A stretch of 64,000 nucleotides of DNA. It comes from Basidiobolus meristosporus CBS 931.73 (Eukaryota > Basidiobolomycota > Basidiobolomycetes > Basidiobolales > Basidiobolaceae). The notes below the pieces were generated by a model, which made no database searches, was not told the origin of the DNA, and was given only the letters and a program-made list of their open reading frames with translations. The stretch is taken from contig MCFE01000428.1 in assembly GCA_002104905.1 (NCBI GenBank), positions 1 to 64,000 of the forward strand, in the 5' to 3' direction. The position numbers and the translations under genes are program-made. Positions 30,971 through 42,709 of the stretch are shown here, in pieces. Every line of letters starts with the position of its first letter. Position 1 is the stretch's first letter.

Positions 30971-33900
30971 ATGAAAGATTCCACGAAAGTATCAGACCAA
31001 GCGACCCTACCGGAGTTTGGTACGATCCACGCGCTGCAGACAGAGATTGAGGTGCTCAAAATCGAGCACTTTCAGGCACTTCGTGATGCCGAGAATCGAC
31101 ATCGTCAAGAGTACGCCTCCGCTCAAGAACATTTCGACCGCTCCCGTATCGAATACGAGCGCGACAAAAACCTACTGGAAACCCAAGTGCGGTCACTCCA
31201 GCAAGAGAAATCAGAACTGGAGACACAGCTGAGCAAAGCGCTGGCGACACTTCAAGAACGCCCAGACCCAGTGAAGGTTGAGCAGGAGATGAATTCGTTC
31301 AGAGAGCTCATCCAGTCACTTCGGAACGAAACCATTTCCCTAGAGCAATCACATGTCGCAGAAAGGGAGCGGCTTGCAAAGGAACTCAACGAAGATCATT
31401 CTCAGCAGATAGATATCCTCGAGAGAGAAATGAAGCATCTGGCTGACCAGCTCGGCGACACCAAACAAGAGCTGCAATTCTATGAGAAATCGTTACGAAA
31501 AGTGCTGGTTCAGCTCTCCGAATCCCGGGAATGCCTGGAAAACAGCCAAGTGGAAAAGAAGGATCTGGAAATACGAGCGGTGGAAAATGAAATCGCCTAT
31601 CTTGACCTCGAGGAGGAACGGGACGAACTGAAAGCCCAATGCGGCCACTTAAGCCAGCAACTGGAGATATTGGCCCGAAAGAGTTTCGACGTAAGTTTTC
31701 CCTTTGGTTTGTGTTGGTACATCTTGATAACCGGGCGATTCTTGCTCCTGCTAGCTGACCGACGGTGCCCACGCCAAGTCCAAAGCCAGCAGCCACGAGT
31801 CTTTAAGACAGCAATACTGCGACCTCAAACAAGATTGCAACTCGTTGGCCGAGAAAATCGAGTTGATGAAAGCCAGGAGAGAGTTGTTGTTGGAGGAGAT
31901 TTCGGAGTTGGCCTTATCTACACAATCTCTTCAGAATATGATCGAACTTAGTGACTACGAGTCGGATCCTTCTCTGGGGAATGCTCACCTTGATGGTCAA
32001 GTAGGGGAAAGCGTCATGCGAAATGAGGAGCTCCTGAAGGAAATCCACTCACTAGAGGATAGCCACGAAGCGCTTGAGCAGCACTACATTTACCTCCAGA
32101 AGTCCATTGAGGAGCTTAACGTAGCCTTGTCCGAAGAATCCGAGCGGGTCGTTACGCTCCAGGAAGAGAAAAAATCTCTAACGGAGGAGATTGATGAGCT
32201 TATCCAGATCAATGAGAAATTCCGTAACAAGGCCGACTTCTGGAGAAACACGGTGAGCAAGATAGAGTCTGAGCAGATGACTGACCGGAAACGCCACTCC
32301 CTTGGCTCTGAAAATGACACCTTCACGAGAATCCAAAGAATTTACGAACAGCGCCTAGTGGACCAACAGCATCGATTTAACCGGCTGTGGGACGATATTG
32401 TCACCAGCAATGAGCACTTGCATAGTGAAAACCAAAACCTTCAACATCAGCTCGGGGACACAGAGAAAGAAAGAGACTCTTGGGCCGAATACGCGCATTC
32501 ACTTCAGACACGCGTGGAAGCCCTTTCAGGGGAGTCGGAAATGCCCAAATCGATACTTGTCACGGACCCCTCGATGAACACCATTAGCCATGAGAAGATT
32601 TACGACCATCACGAGGCAGACCGTATTCCGAAATCGGTCTTAGATTCCCATTTGAGCGCACTAACCTCCAAGTTCAAGCAGCAAATAGACGCCTTGGAGA
32701 GCGACAAACAAGAGTTGATTAACTACGCCACTGACCTGGAGTATGATGTGGAGCAGCTCACATACGCGCTTCAAAAGAGAGATGGCGCCAGCAAACGCAC
32801 CTCTCGCAGTTTTGCTCCTCCAACACCCAGCGAATCAGTCAGCCAGGAGTCCCTTCTCCCTGGCCCGGGGATTTTCCAGGAGGATGGACGCTCGGAAAGC
32901 AATGAGGCATCCGGAATCGAGTCTGGCCCCACTTTCTCCGCACTGTCAGATTTCGATACAGACGGGTTCGCTACCCTGTTTGCCGATATCGACCAGATGC
33001 GAGACGAAATGACCAGACTTTCGCAATCCAATGCCCGTTTACAAGAAGAGTGCCGCATACTCAAGGCAGAGAGGGAGAGATTGACCCAGATGGTACGTCA
33101 GCTCCTTGAAAAGGATTCCTCGGTTACCGAACACCAAGAGTTACTTGCTCGGTTTACTGGAATCGGGCGCGAGCTCGAAGAGATGTCCGAGGCTGATATC
33201 AGCAAGGATCCTCGGGTTTTGGAACTCGTGGATAGAGTCAACCGGCTAGAGCTCTCACTTGATAACGAACGCCGGGCGAACGACAAGCTCAGGCAAGCAG
33301 TGCACCACGATCGGCAAAGTTTAACCAGCACATGCTCACCCATATTAGAGAATGGTGAACCAGATGTGAGCGACAATAGGCATATCAACACCGCAGAATC
33401 ATATCGCAAACTTTGTTTCGGCAATGCACCCGTCCATACCAATGGATCCGGTGGCGCACAGAACCTGAGCCAGAATTCAGTCGAATCGCTACTGGTGCAA
33501 TCGTTCAAGGTCAAGGAGATGCTGGAGACTGACTCTCGGCTCTTGATTGGAATCCAAGCCTTGCTCGCTCCCGATTCCATAGACAAGGCGCATTGCTCCG
33601 ACGAAATCTCCGATGATTCGAGAAGCAGCTCTAGACTGGTTGATAGAGATCAGGTCACCCGTCTATTTGAATCCTTGAGATTGCTGGGTCACAACCAGAA
33701 TCACTTGGCCGATGATGTCCAGCTAATCATCAATCATCTGCAGCATATCCAGAGCCAGCATTCATTTTCTTCACCGGACATTGTGGACATTACGAACAAA
33801 TTCAATCTTATCAAGCTGAGCGACGCGGACGATGCGCCAGAGGCAGGTCAGAGAGGCAGCATAAAAGGACGGGATTCAGGCTTCAGTGACGGGCATGGCC

Positions 33901-34510
33901 ATCCCCCCTTCGAGAGTCGGAATACGCCGCTGGATGCCTCATTACCTTTCCATCGACCTTATTCAGCGTTTGACACTGAAGAGCATACGCACCAACCTCA
34001 ACCTCAGCGAGCAACAGCTGAGTTGGAAGAGTTATGTGGCGAGTACAAGCGAAGCAATGAAAAGCTGGCTAGAGAAAACCATGAATTCCGACTGCGGCTA
34101 GACGAGGCCTGCAATTTAAACGCAGCTTTACGGCAGAAGAGCATGATGGCGGAAAACCTCGAACTGAAGATTCAGGACCTGCTACAAATCCAGGACGAGG
34201 AGTACGCTGTGAACGTGGCCAAGGTTTCCCAGCTGGAAACGGATCTTCAACACAAAATCAACAGGATCATGGGACTGACTCGTGAGAAGAATTCCTTGTT
34301 GCACAACAACCATGAGCTACAACAGAAGCTGATCATGATCAGCGAGGTGAGTATATCCACCCTTTAAGGTACCCCAGACATTCCCACATTAATCAAACTC
34401 AAGAATAGGCCCAACGCCAACTAGAAGTAGACTATCAATCTGAAAAGGAGATGGCGATGTCCTTCCAAAAGCAACTTCGTGCCACTCAAGAAAACCGATG
34501 GGTTGAATAG
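30971..34510 (+). CDS. Large coiled-coil protein, three exons
   Basis: Exons 30971-31690, 31755-34346 and 34409-34510; introns of 64 and 62 bases with GTAAGT/GTGAGT donors and TAG acceptors, all in phase 0. Product about 1137 residues. Nearly the whole chain is heptad-like and rich in E, K, Q, L and R: residues 20-250 and on through 520, then a low-complexity S/P-rich linker ('RTSRSFAPPTPSESVSQ', near residue 600), further helices, an S/D-rich stretch, and a last coiled coil ending 'QLRATQENRWVE'. No signal peptide, membrane segment or catalytic motif. It most resembles cytoskeletal, spindle-pole or vesicle-tether scaffold proteins, but I cannot name the family. ATG at 30971 was chosen because it is the first in frame; an upstream in-frame TTG at 30929 is not needed. 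Confidence 0.85.
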
Positions 34511-34870
34511 CATGTGGGAGGCGCTAGAGTCAAAGAGCGAATACCCTTTCGGTCGAAGCATGTGTAAGTGCATAAGCGTCCGCCAACTCCTTCCAAATGG
34601 ATATACCGGTGTGTCCCTAACCATGATCTCAATCCCGACGCCCACCAGCTATGTTGGAGGGCAACCCGCCTGTTCTTCCCAGATTGGGAACGCAAGCATT
34701 GGGCCAACGGGCGCGCCTATCTTCTGATCGAGAAACCAATCTGCCACGTCTATAAACTGAACAACCCCCTGGCTGACGAGCAAGTTATTAATGTCGAGGT
34801 TTCGGCCTTCCCTCCCCCACTATATAGAACAAAGAGCCCTGTATTTTTTGTAGTAACGGTATGTAATTAG
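34511..34870 (+). other. Short open frames after the coiled-coil gene, unassigned
   Basis: Two overlapping frames (34479-34727 and 34568-34870) read rather protein-like ('WEALESKSEYPFGRS'; 'FFPDWERKHWANGRAYL'), but neither has a clear start, splice partner or known pattern. They could be a 3' untranslated region or the remains of further exons. Confidence 0.3.
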
Positions 34871-36670
34871 CGAGTATCATAGTTTTTTAAAGTTCCCAGT
34901 TATTCAGTGCTTGTAGCGGATGACGGATAAACGATTTGACCCAGTTATCTCGTTCGGATCGCTCGAAGTTATTTTTCCCCCTTCCCCGCCGGATAAATGG
35001 GGCTAGGTTTTTACTTGATTAGACTGGTTTGATCAAAGGCCAGCTGGTATTCATGGTGCAAGATTCGTAGTACATACAGCCTAGCAGTGGCAAGCCCAGA
35101 GTAAAAGAGATGCAATGAAAATGAGTGGGCATGGTTGTAGATGGTGATTGAACTCCCAATCAATGAATTCAACTGCTTGAGATATTTGATCTTTCCATCT
35201 TGTCAAAAATCCTCTCAGTGTAGATTAACATGTGTAGTGTATGAGTGTGGAGAGTCTTGCTACTAGTGAATGTATTAGCAACACTGCTGACTGAAATCTA
35301 CAAGCATGAAGGAGTGATTGTTTTGGAGTGGATTGTTGGGTAGAGTGGAAAACTAGATCTGTATGAGAAAATGTTACATCAAAGACCAGCAGGACAACAG
35401 AAGAGATCAAAGTTTCCTTAAAATCACAACTTTCAATATTTTAAATCCTGGTTTTCTGGCAGACAAGTAGACATGTTTCTTAGAAAGTGTTGTTTGTGAG
35501 TAATCTTTATACCAGATTTGGCAACTGTCAGCTCACTGACTCTAGAAGTGTGTATGCCTAAAAGCTGAATGAGGAGTACCTGAGGAATACCAGCTGAATG
35601 CCATGTGAAATCCCAGTGTTTTATCCAAGAGAAAAGTGTAATAAAACTCTTGAATGGTTTAATTGAACCAAAGGGACAATGAAGTGTAGAATCTTATAAT
35701 TGTAAGAGTAGTGGAAATATTAGCAAAGAGATTCTGGGCTAATATTGGTGTTGTATATAGCTGGGTATGGCTATAAAGGCAACAGAGTTGGTTTGCTATG
35801 CAGGCTAGGCTTGGGTAGAAATTAGAACAGAATTGCTGAATTCTTAATTTTGCTGAGGCACAATCTTGATTTTGTTGACATACACACTAAGCCAAAAGAT
35901 TCAGTAAGCTTTATTTATACTTCTCTGATCAAGTTGAATTAGTAAGTGCCAAGAGACTGGATTAATTGAAATCAGTTTGGGTGTTGATAGATGTATAAGA
36001 TAAATGAAAATTGCATCATCAATCAGCTGGCAACTGCTAAGTGGCTGGATAGATCTCAGATGACTAATAACTTGGAAAGGCTTTGCAGATCAGTTGAGGA
36101 TGTAGTGACCACATGAAAATCAATCAGGTGTGCCAGCTAAAAATAGATTCTGAGAAGGGACATAATAAGCCATAACTGGGATTGGTTATGTTTGGGTTAG
36201 GGAGAATCAGTTAGGGTACTTGATTTTCAAACAGAGTAAAATTGGCTAAGTTTTAAATGCTGATGCACAACACCAAGTTTGATATTTTTCATAGGGGATG
36301 TTACTCCATTGGTGAGGGGCCTTAAACTATCAACTCAGTCTGCAGACAAATTGAATCCTGCAGTGTAATGCAAATGTGGCCAACTGCTTATCCCTAGTTC
36401 ACATTATAGGATTTGGGGATAAATTGGTAATTGGTTATAAGTTACAAAGAAATTGATTGGACTCTATATTGATGAGCAAACATGTACTGGAATACATTCC
36501 GGAGATTCTCTACATTGCAAATGGTTCCCAAGTGGAAAATTGCATAGCAATGTATTGTGTATGCACAAGTTGCCCAGGTATTTTACCTTGCAAGCTAATA
36601 GTTGGTTAGAAACTAGCTTGGTGCTCATTGCTGATAACGTGGGGCTCATGTTGGTCTTTTACTAGCCGCC
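34871..36670 (+). pseudogene. AT-rich relic with traces of copia RNase H
   Basis: Around 35690-35950 the plus strand reads 'AKEILWANIG', and later 'DFVDIHTKPKDS', which parallels 'TKEAMWLRKLF' and 'IADIFTKPLARD' at the end of copia pol in the right order and spacing. The rest is AT-rich with no recognisable coding. Highly degenerate. Confidence 0.4.
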
Positions 36671-39600
36671 GGATCCTAACTCTCTGAGACAAGAAACATT
36701 TGACAGTGGCTCTTTCATTGGAAACAGATCTGATGTCAATGGATATCGATAGTGATAGCCGTAGACTCCAACCCAAAATAAGACTGCTAGGGATACATGC
36801 AAGCGGGCCATTGAGATTTCAAAAGTGAACAGGCAATAAGGTGCAGTACTAAACTAAACTGGGTTACCGAGTTGAGCGGGCATTAATCCGGCAACTCTTG
36901 GTTGCTCAATGGAATGTCACCTTTCATGCATTATTACTGCAGAAAGATTTCCCATAAATGGACATCCTCCAGTCCAGACTGCTTTACAAGATACGATCGG
37001 TCAAGCGCTGATTATCAATAGCTCCAAAGTGCAACGCACACAATCAGAATCCTACTCTCATTGGGATGGGCAGGATGCGTATCTTCGAGCTCTTTCTCTT
37101 GAGCGAGATTGGTACCAATGAGCAACCTCCACCCGAATAGGGAAACTAATGAGCGGAATCCTGACATTGGGCAACATCGGGTGGAGCGAATAACGCAAGG
37201 AAACACCAAAGAGGACAGTATGACTTCAGTTGTTTCAACACCACACCAATTTTACTTAAACGAGTAGAATGTTGCAGAATCACATCATCACCCTCCTCCA
37301 CAGTCAGGATTGAAGAATTGGTCCATGTACAAAGTAGGCCAACATGAAACATACCCAATACTCGACGGGGAAGGTAATTCAATATGATCAGCACTCCCCG
37401 AAACCATTGAGAAACAGCGACCCAGGAATCCACCCAAAAGGCCAATCAAATGCTGGTTACAGTTGTCAATCATTGATCAGCGGACGGATTTTCACGGTGA
37501 CTAATTTTATCAGTCCTACAATGCAGCCATTTTCCAAATCAATTCCTGGTACGAATTTATTTCGTACTACGTACAAGCCATACTGACCTTCCACCAATTT
37601 AGGGTTGATCGTGAAGAACTCTTGATCGTTCCCAGAATGGGATATCTCCAGTCTTGTTGCTCACAATAACTGCTTGTCCATTCATTGAAACCGGCTGGGT
37701 CTAGGAGACACAAGGTGGCACAACTATCTGCATGTACTATGCTAGATATGAGGAAGTCTCTGCGGCGTCGAGGCCCAACTGACGACTGCCTAGCAGAAAT
37801 GTCCAAGTGCCTTGTGTACCATGGGGCTTTTCATCCTTTCCGAGCTTCTTACCATTTCTTGATGCCAAATAGCTCGTTGTCTCCAAGTGCTCTCTAGAGT
37901 AAGATTTCCAGCTTGCAACAATGCTCCATACTTTCGATCAGAATCAAGAACTTATGAATCTGAGACTTGGCCAATGGATACGAGTTGACATGCTCAATCA
38001 TCCTGTTTCAAGCTTCATCATTACAATCCGTTTGTGTTTTCTTTCCTCTCATTGAGAACTAACCAAGCTCAACAGGATATGCTTCGCCAAGCACGTAATT
38101 CCTATGCATCTCAGTTTGAGTTCAGCAATGTGGACAATCTACGTCAGGCAATCGTCAGATAGAGCCCCGAGTGAAACACTGCATAGGTAGCGCTGGGCCA
38201 ATTAATACGGACGGCCTGATTGTTGTCAAGCTGCTGGTGGATCATGTGGCCACGGTCTTTGGATTAACCTAGTTTTCGGCGCCCTCACTTAATTTGTGCA
38301 TCTTGCCACTCAAAATGATCAAATGGATGACACCAATGAACCTTTAGACCGGATTTGGATAAATTTATTTCTAATCAACCCACCCACGGTGCAGAGTGAT
38401 TTGGAATGCTCATCACCTTCCATGCCATCCCCGCTTCACCGCCTTGCCAATCAGCAGTTTGGTCTGATCTCAAGATGGAAAGGCTGAAAGTCCCTCACAA
38501 CTAGCGTGGACTTTCCGGTTTTCAAGTCCATTCTCTTCAGGGTCTACAGCGGGAGGGTTGACTCGCTTCTTACTTACTTAGGTCAAGGCTACGAATTGCA
38601 CAGGCGAAATACCGCTCTAAACCCACCCGTTGACGTCATTAGGCCACATTTGGCTGCTTCTCGCAGCACCACTTTTTTGACGCAGGCTGGAGACGGCCAT
38701 TGGCTTCGCAGCCACCGTAACCCGCGACACGACGTAATCCCAGAAATGTTGTCTTGTGGATCCGTGCTGAACATAAATGTATGGTGGTTTAAAGCAACGG
38801 GTGGCATATGGTTTCATGCCTGTAAAGGATCCTCCCACTGTATCCGCGGAACTGGTCATGTTATGCTTGGAGACAAGCCTGGATTCCGGTGTTTTTAGTA
38901 TGGTACAAGGTGAGCATTCGGAGGCCACTTGTCTCCCCATGGCGCAGTTGGGACAGGAAATTTGGCGAGGGAAACCACCCTTCTCCATATGATCCTAGGG
39001 ATAGAAATCACCTTGATTGTATCGGAGATGTGGTAACACCAATTCACATCATCCACTAGAAATTCCCGGTTTCAATATGGAGGTGAAACGTACAGTATAT
39101 CCTTCAATTAAAGCTAAAGAGACACAAGAGTATTCATGGATTTGGTAATATGGGGAATTATTCAAAATTGGCCTAACAATCCCTACCAAAATAGGTAAGG
39201 ATACCCATACAGCTCATGGTGTAAAAGCATGATCCACTCAGCCATGCCCCGTTTCCTGCCTCCAGCACCAACACTGCAGCCAAATAGGAGTCAAGCCCAC
39301 GCATCATCATGCAGTGAGGTTTTCCATCTTGGCGACATGTCGATCGATTATTCATCATCTGCACTAACCGCGCTGCCAGCAAGCGCCGCCGATAATAAGT
39401 CTTGGGAGGATCGAGTGATGCAACTGCCCTCCCCCTCCCTGTCCAAGTCGAGGAGTGCTCGCCAGATGCTCTACTCTAAAAGCCCGTTTCGGATGGAATG
39501 ATTCATTTAACAAATTCAAATCTGATCGGCGAGGGATCTGAATCTCTTCAATCTAGGATCCATCGTACAATGGTCAAGGGGCGTGTACATCCGAAGGACA

Positions 39601-40700
39601 AAATCAAATAGATTGATTTCAGAAAACTCACCCTCCCCGTAACCAACGACCACTTGAAGAAGGTTCCAGGATGTGGTTATGTCACCTCATGGCCGATCTG
39701 ACATCATAGTGATACGAAGCACAGCGTACTATTTACTAAATATTACATCACCATTTCCCTCAGCCATATCGCATCCACCAATTCAAGTTTCCACATCAAC
39801 TGGATTAGCCGATTATAGTCGCTCAAGTGATTAGATATAGCCACAGAGTCCATGGTCAAGCCATGCTTGGTTGATATAATGGGTGCTCAATCAGTGACAC
39901 CATCAACATGGCGATTAGGTTGATGGGTTGCACCAAATGCTCATTTGGTTTTACTTTAATTTACGTACACAAACCAATTCATCCGCACGCTAGGCAGCTT
40001 TTCCTACCAAAAAAGCGTATGTCCGATATGAGAAATATTGCCTATCAAAGCACACACCATTCAAATCCGCTATAATTCCATGTGAGGTGATGACTGGAAT
40101 CACCTACGTGCAGACAGATGCCTCTCGGGTGGGCATCGGCGACCGCAGTTCACGCGATTCTGTGAAGAGGGTTCTTGCCCTCGGGTGATTGATTTGTCGA
40201 AGGTGTTTTTATTTGCAGGTATCTTGTGATTTCGTTATCCATTGTCACATATTCGGAATATAGATTCAAATAGCCCATCCTCGATGATACACAGTTTGAG
40301 AAATTCACTACTACCTAGGACTGGGTATTGGGCAGGGAAGTGAAACGAATGTCTCAACAGGCGTAGGCCATTGAGCGTGCGATACCAACTGGTGGCCTAT
40401 TGACGTATATCAATGGCCAGGTGAATGGTAGACGCGCATTGGAATGGTGGGACAGGTGGACGCGATATGAACTAGGGAAAATAGCCATGGAAGTTCGAAG
40501 TTCCAAAGAGAACGCAGGTAATGCAACTTTAATACATATTCAAAGATTGGAGTATTGATGCCAGAAATATATTAGAATACTAACGTTGGCCACCTCGCAA
40601 ATGGCCATCTATTAATTACTGTGACTACAAAATAAACTAAAAAGACAAGTATAGATATGAAGAAGAGGGGGGAGGATCTTAACTAACTGATCAGATGTGT
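36671..40700. other. Intergenic stretch without a recognisable gene
   Basis: About 4 kb of mixed composition. The longest frames (38506-38898 plus, 130 codons; 38617-38988 minus, 123 codons) overlap on opposite strands and have no family signal or splice structure. No repeats of the families above were seen. Confidence 0.5.
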
Positions 40701-40938
40701 GAACCATCACGCCTGCGCTAACATTCGGTGCCGATCGTAAAAGTTACAAAGTTGCAAAGAACCAAAAGCAAGTACAAAATGGGAGATGTCTTGGCGGAAT
40801 TCTTTTGCGCTCGAAGGGAATAATGCAAATATCTACTTATATATACAATATAAGTTGGGTGAAGAGTTCTCGTGTCAAAATAATGCACAATTAAGATGAG
40901 GAGCTGAAGAAATGCTGGAGACTTCAGCACTTCCTTGC

Positions 40939-42567
40939 TCACTGCTGAGAATTCATTGGCATCGAAGACGGGTCCGAGGGGTTCACATATACTGAGTGTG
41001 CTTGAAAGGACAGCGAGGTGCTACTAGTAACTTCAGAACAGCCCTGATTAGGTATGGATGGGGGAACCATCATAGGGTCGATCATGTCATGTGTGAGCGC
41101 ACTAGAAGCATTTCTGGGTGCTAGGTATCCTGGTGGTCCCTCCTCAGAGAATGAATGAGATTGAATGACAGGCGGTTCGATTATGCTCGAGGTTTGTATC
41201 TCTTGGAGCTGCAAATTTGTCAGTGGGAACGGTCCAGTATTCATTCTGGCATTGGTATTAGAAGGTAGTGATAGTCCGCCAAGTGCCTCTTCCGTTGGCT
41301 GGGTGCTCATTGAGCCCATTTCTTCACCCGGTTTGGGATGGTTGAAAAATGATGATTCAGGGTGATAATGGTGATACTTGAAGTCGTGCTGCATGTTTAG
41401 ATCGTTGGGTCGAAAGAAATGGGGGTTGTTATAGTAGGCCATCCCGTTAGGGTTGTTTTGAAAGTTCTGGGAAAATACGTGGACTGGCCGGGTCATTTCG
41501 TGTCCTTTGACATGCTTTCGTAGAGAGCGTGAGTGGTAATACGCCTTCCCGCACCCAGGAACTGGGCATATATACGGTCTGATATTGGAGTGGGTCTTGA
41601 CGTGGGTAGCCAGCGAGTCCGGTCTAGAGAATTTTTTCCCGCAATCTTGATGGAAAATTGGTTAGCCTCACTGGTGGAGATGATTGTTGATAGTAAAATG
41701 AGTATTACCAGGAACAGGGCATTGGAAGGGCCTCTCCCCAGTATGTGTTCTCATGTGGTTGTACATCTTGTGGCGTTTCGTGAACGGCTTCTGGTTGCGT
41801 GGACAGCCTTGCCATTCGCACTTGTATGAGGCCTGGAGAGGATTGTCAGCATCCACCCGAAGTAGATCCATATCTGATTATGCAGAACTTACCTTCCCAC
41901 TTCCAATATGCTCTTGGCCGATGTGAGAGATCAGGGTCTCTAGTACGGAGTAAACCTTGTTGCATCCATTCCAGAGGCAATCAAACTGCTCCTGGTTCGC
42001 GGCGTCGTCTTTAAGATCTGGGGAATCTGACGGGGACTTCTTAGTTTTGGCCAACTCGCTCTCCACATATTTGAGTTTCTCGATCAACTCCTCGCGAGTC
42101 AAGTTATCCAGAGACTTTGAGCTTTGCTTCGATTTCGTGCTTTCTTCAGGCAGGCTGTTTCTTCGGGGCGAGGAGTCCGCACTAAGGATCTCAATGGATC
42201 GCGTGTTATTCTGATCACTAGAATAATTGGACTGAATCGAGTGGATATCGTACTGTTTTTTATTCTCTTTGTACTCTACAGAGCAATCAAACAGTCTACG
42301 CAGCTTCGAATCACCATCCCCATCGGGCTTCAGGTTGAGGGCCTCCAACTGCTCTGCAGTGAAGCCGGAGACCGATGATAGATTCAAAGAAGACATTTGC
42401 ATTAGGGCCTCTTGTTGTTTGAGCATTTCGTTTTGTGTGGTGCTTCTTAGAAGCTGTTGCTCAGTATTCTCGGGCATTTGCATGGAATTTAATTCGGGTG
42501 CAGAGTATTGTCGATAGTGGCCGAGCTTTCTTCTCATTGCATATAATATATCAGTGTTTTCGGTCAT
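40939..42567 (-). CDS. C2H2 zinc-finger transcription factor, GLI/ZIC-like finger cluster, three exons
   Basis: Exons on the minus strand 42567-41893, 41832-41709 and 41645-40939; introns of 60 and 63 bases (donors GTAAGT and GTAATA, acceptors CAG and AAG). Product 501 residues. A nuclear DNA-binding regulator by its domain. Finger 1 'CLWNGCNKVY...H...H' near 197-220, finger 2 'CEWQGCPRNQKPFTKRHKMYNHMRTH' type with long C-H spacing near 230-256, then linker TGERPF, finger 3 'CPVPDCGKKFSRPDSLATH', finger 4 'CPVPGCGKAYYHSRSLRKH'. The second intron splits finger 3 inside its C-x4-C, which strongly supports the splicing. The N-terminal part has Q/S-rich sequence and a short helix ('TREELIEKLKYVESEL'); the C-terminal 170 residues are low-complexity, rich in S, P, N and H. 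The W-containing first fingers resemble GLI/ZIC/GLIS proteins; PacC/Rim101 is less likely. Targets unknown. Confidence 0.88.
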
Positions 42568-42691
42568 GGGGTGATAAGTATGTGGTCAGAGATTAAAGGT
42601 ATCTAGCTGCTAGACATAAGCTCAGTATAATCAAGGAAGTGGGGAAAGAAGATAATTTCTCAATGTTCAGATGGTCACGGCGGTTCCGGAG

Positions 42692-42709
42692 GTATATACA
42701 TATATACTG
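42692..42709 (-). promoter_or_regulatory. Candidate TATA region of the zinc-finger gene
   Basis: TATATAT-type sequence ('gtatatacatatatactg') 125-142 bases upstream of the ATG at 42567. It is the only such site near the start. Confidence 0.3.

Noticed and set aside
34479-34870. Gene downstream of the coiled-coil gene
   Set aside because: Two overlapping short frames with no start context, splice partners or recognised domain; kept only as an unassigned stretch.
38506-38988. Pair of overlapping 120-130-codon frames as genes
   Set aside because: They lie on opposite strands of the same DNA, with no domain, splice or promoter signals and poor coding look.
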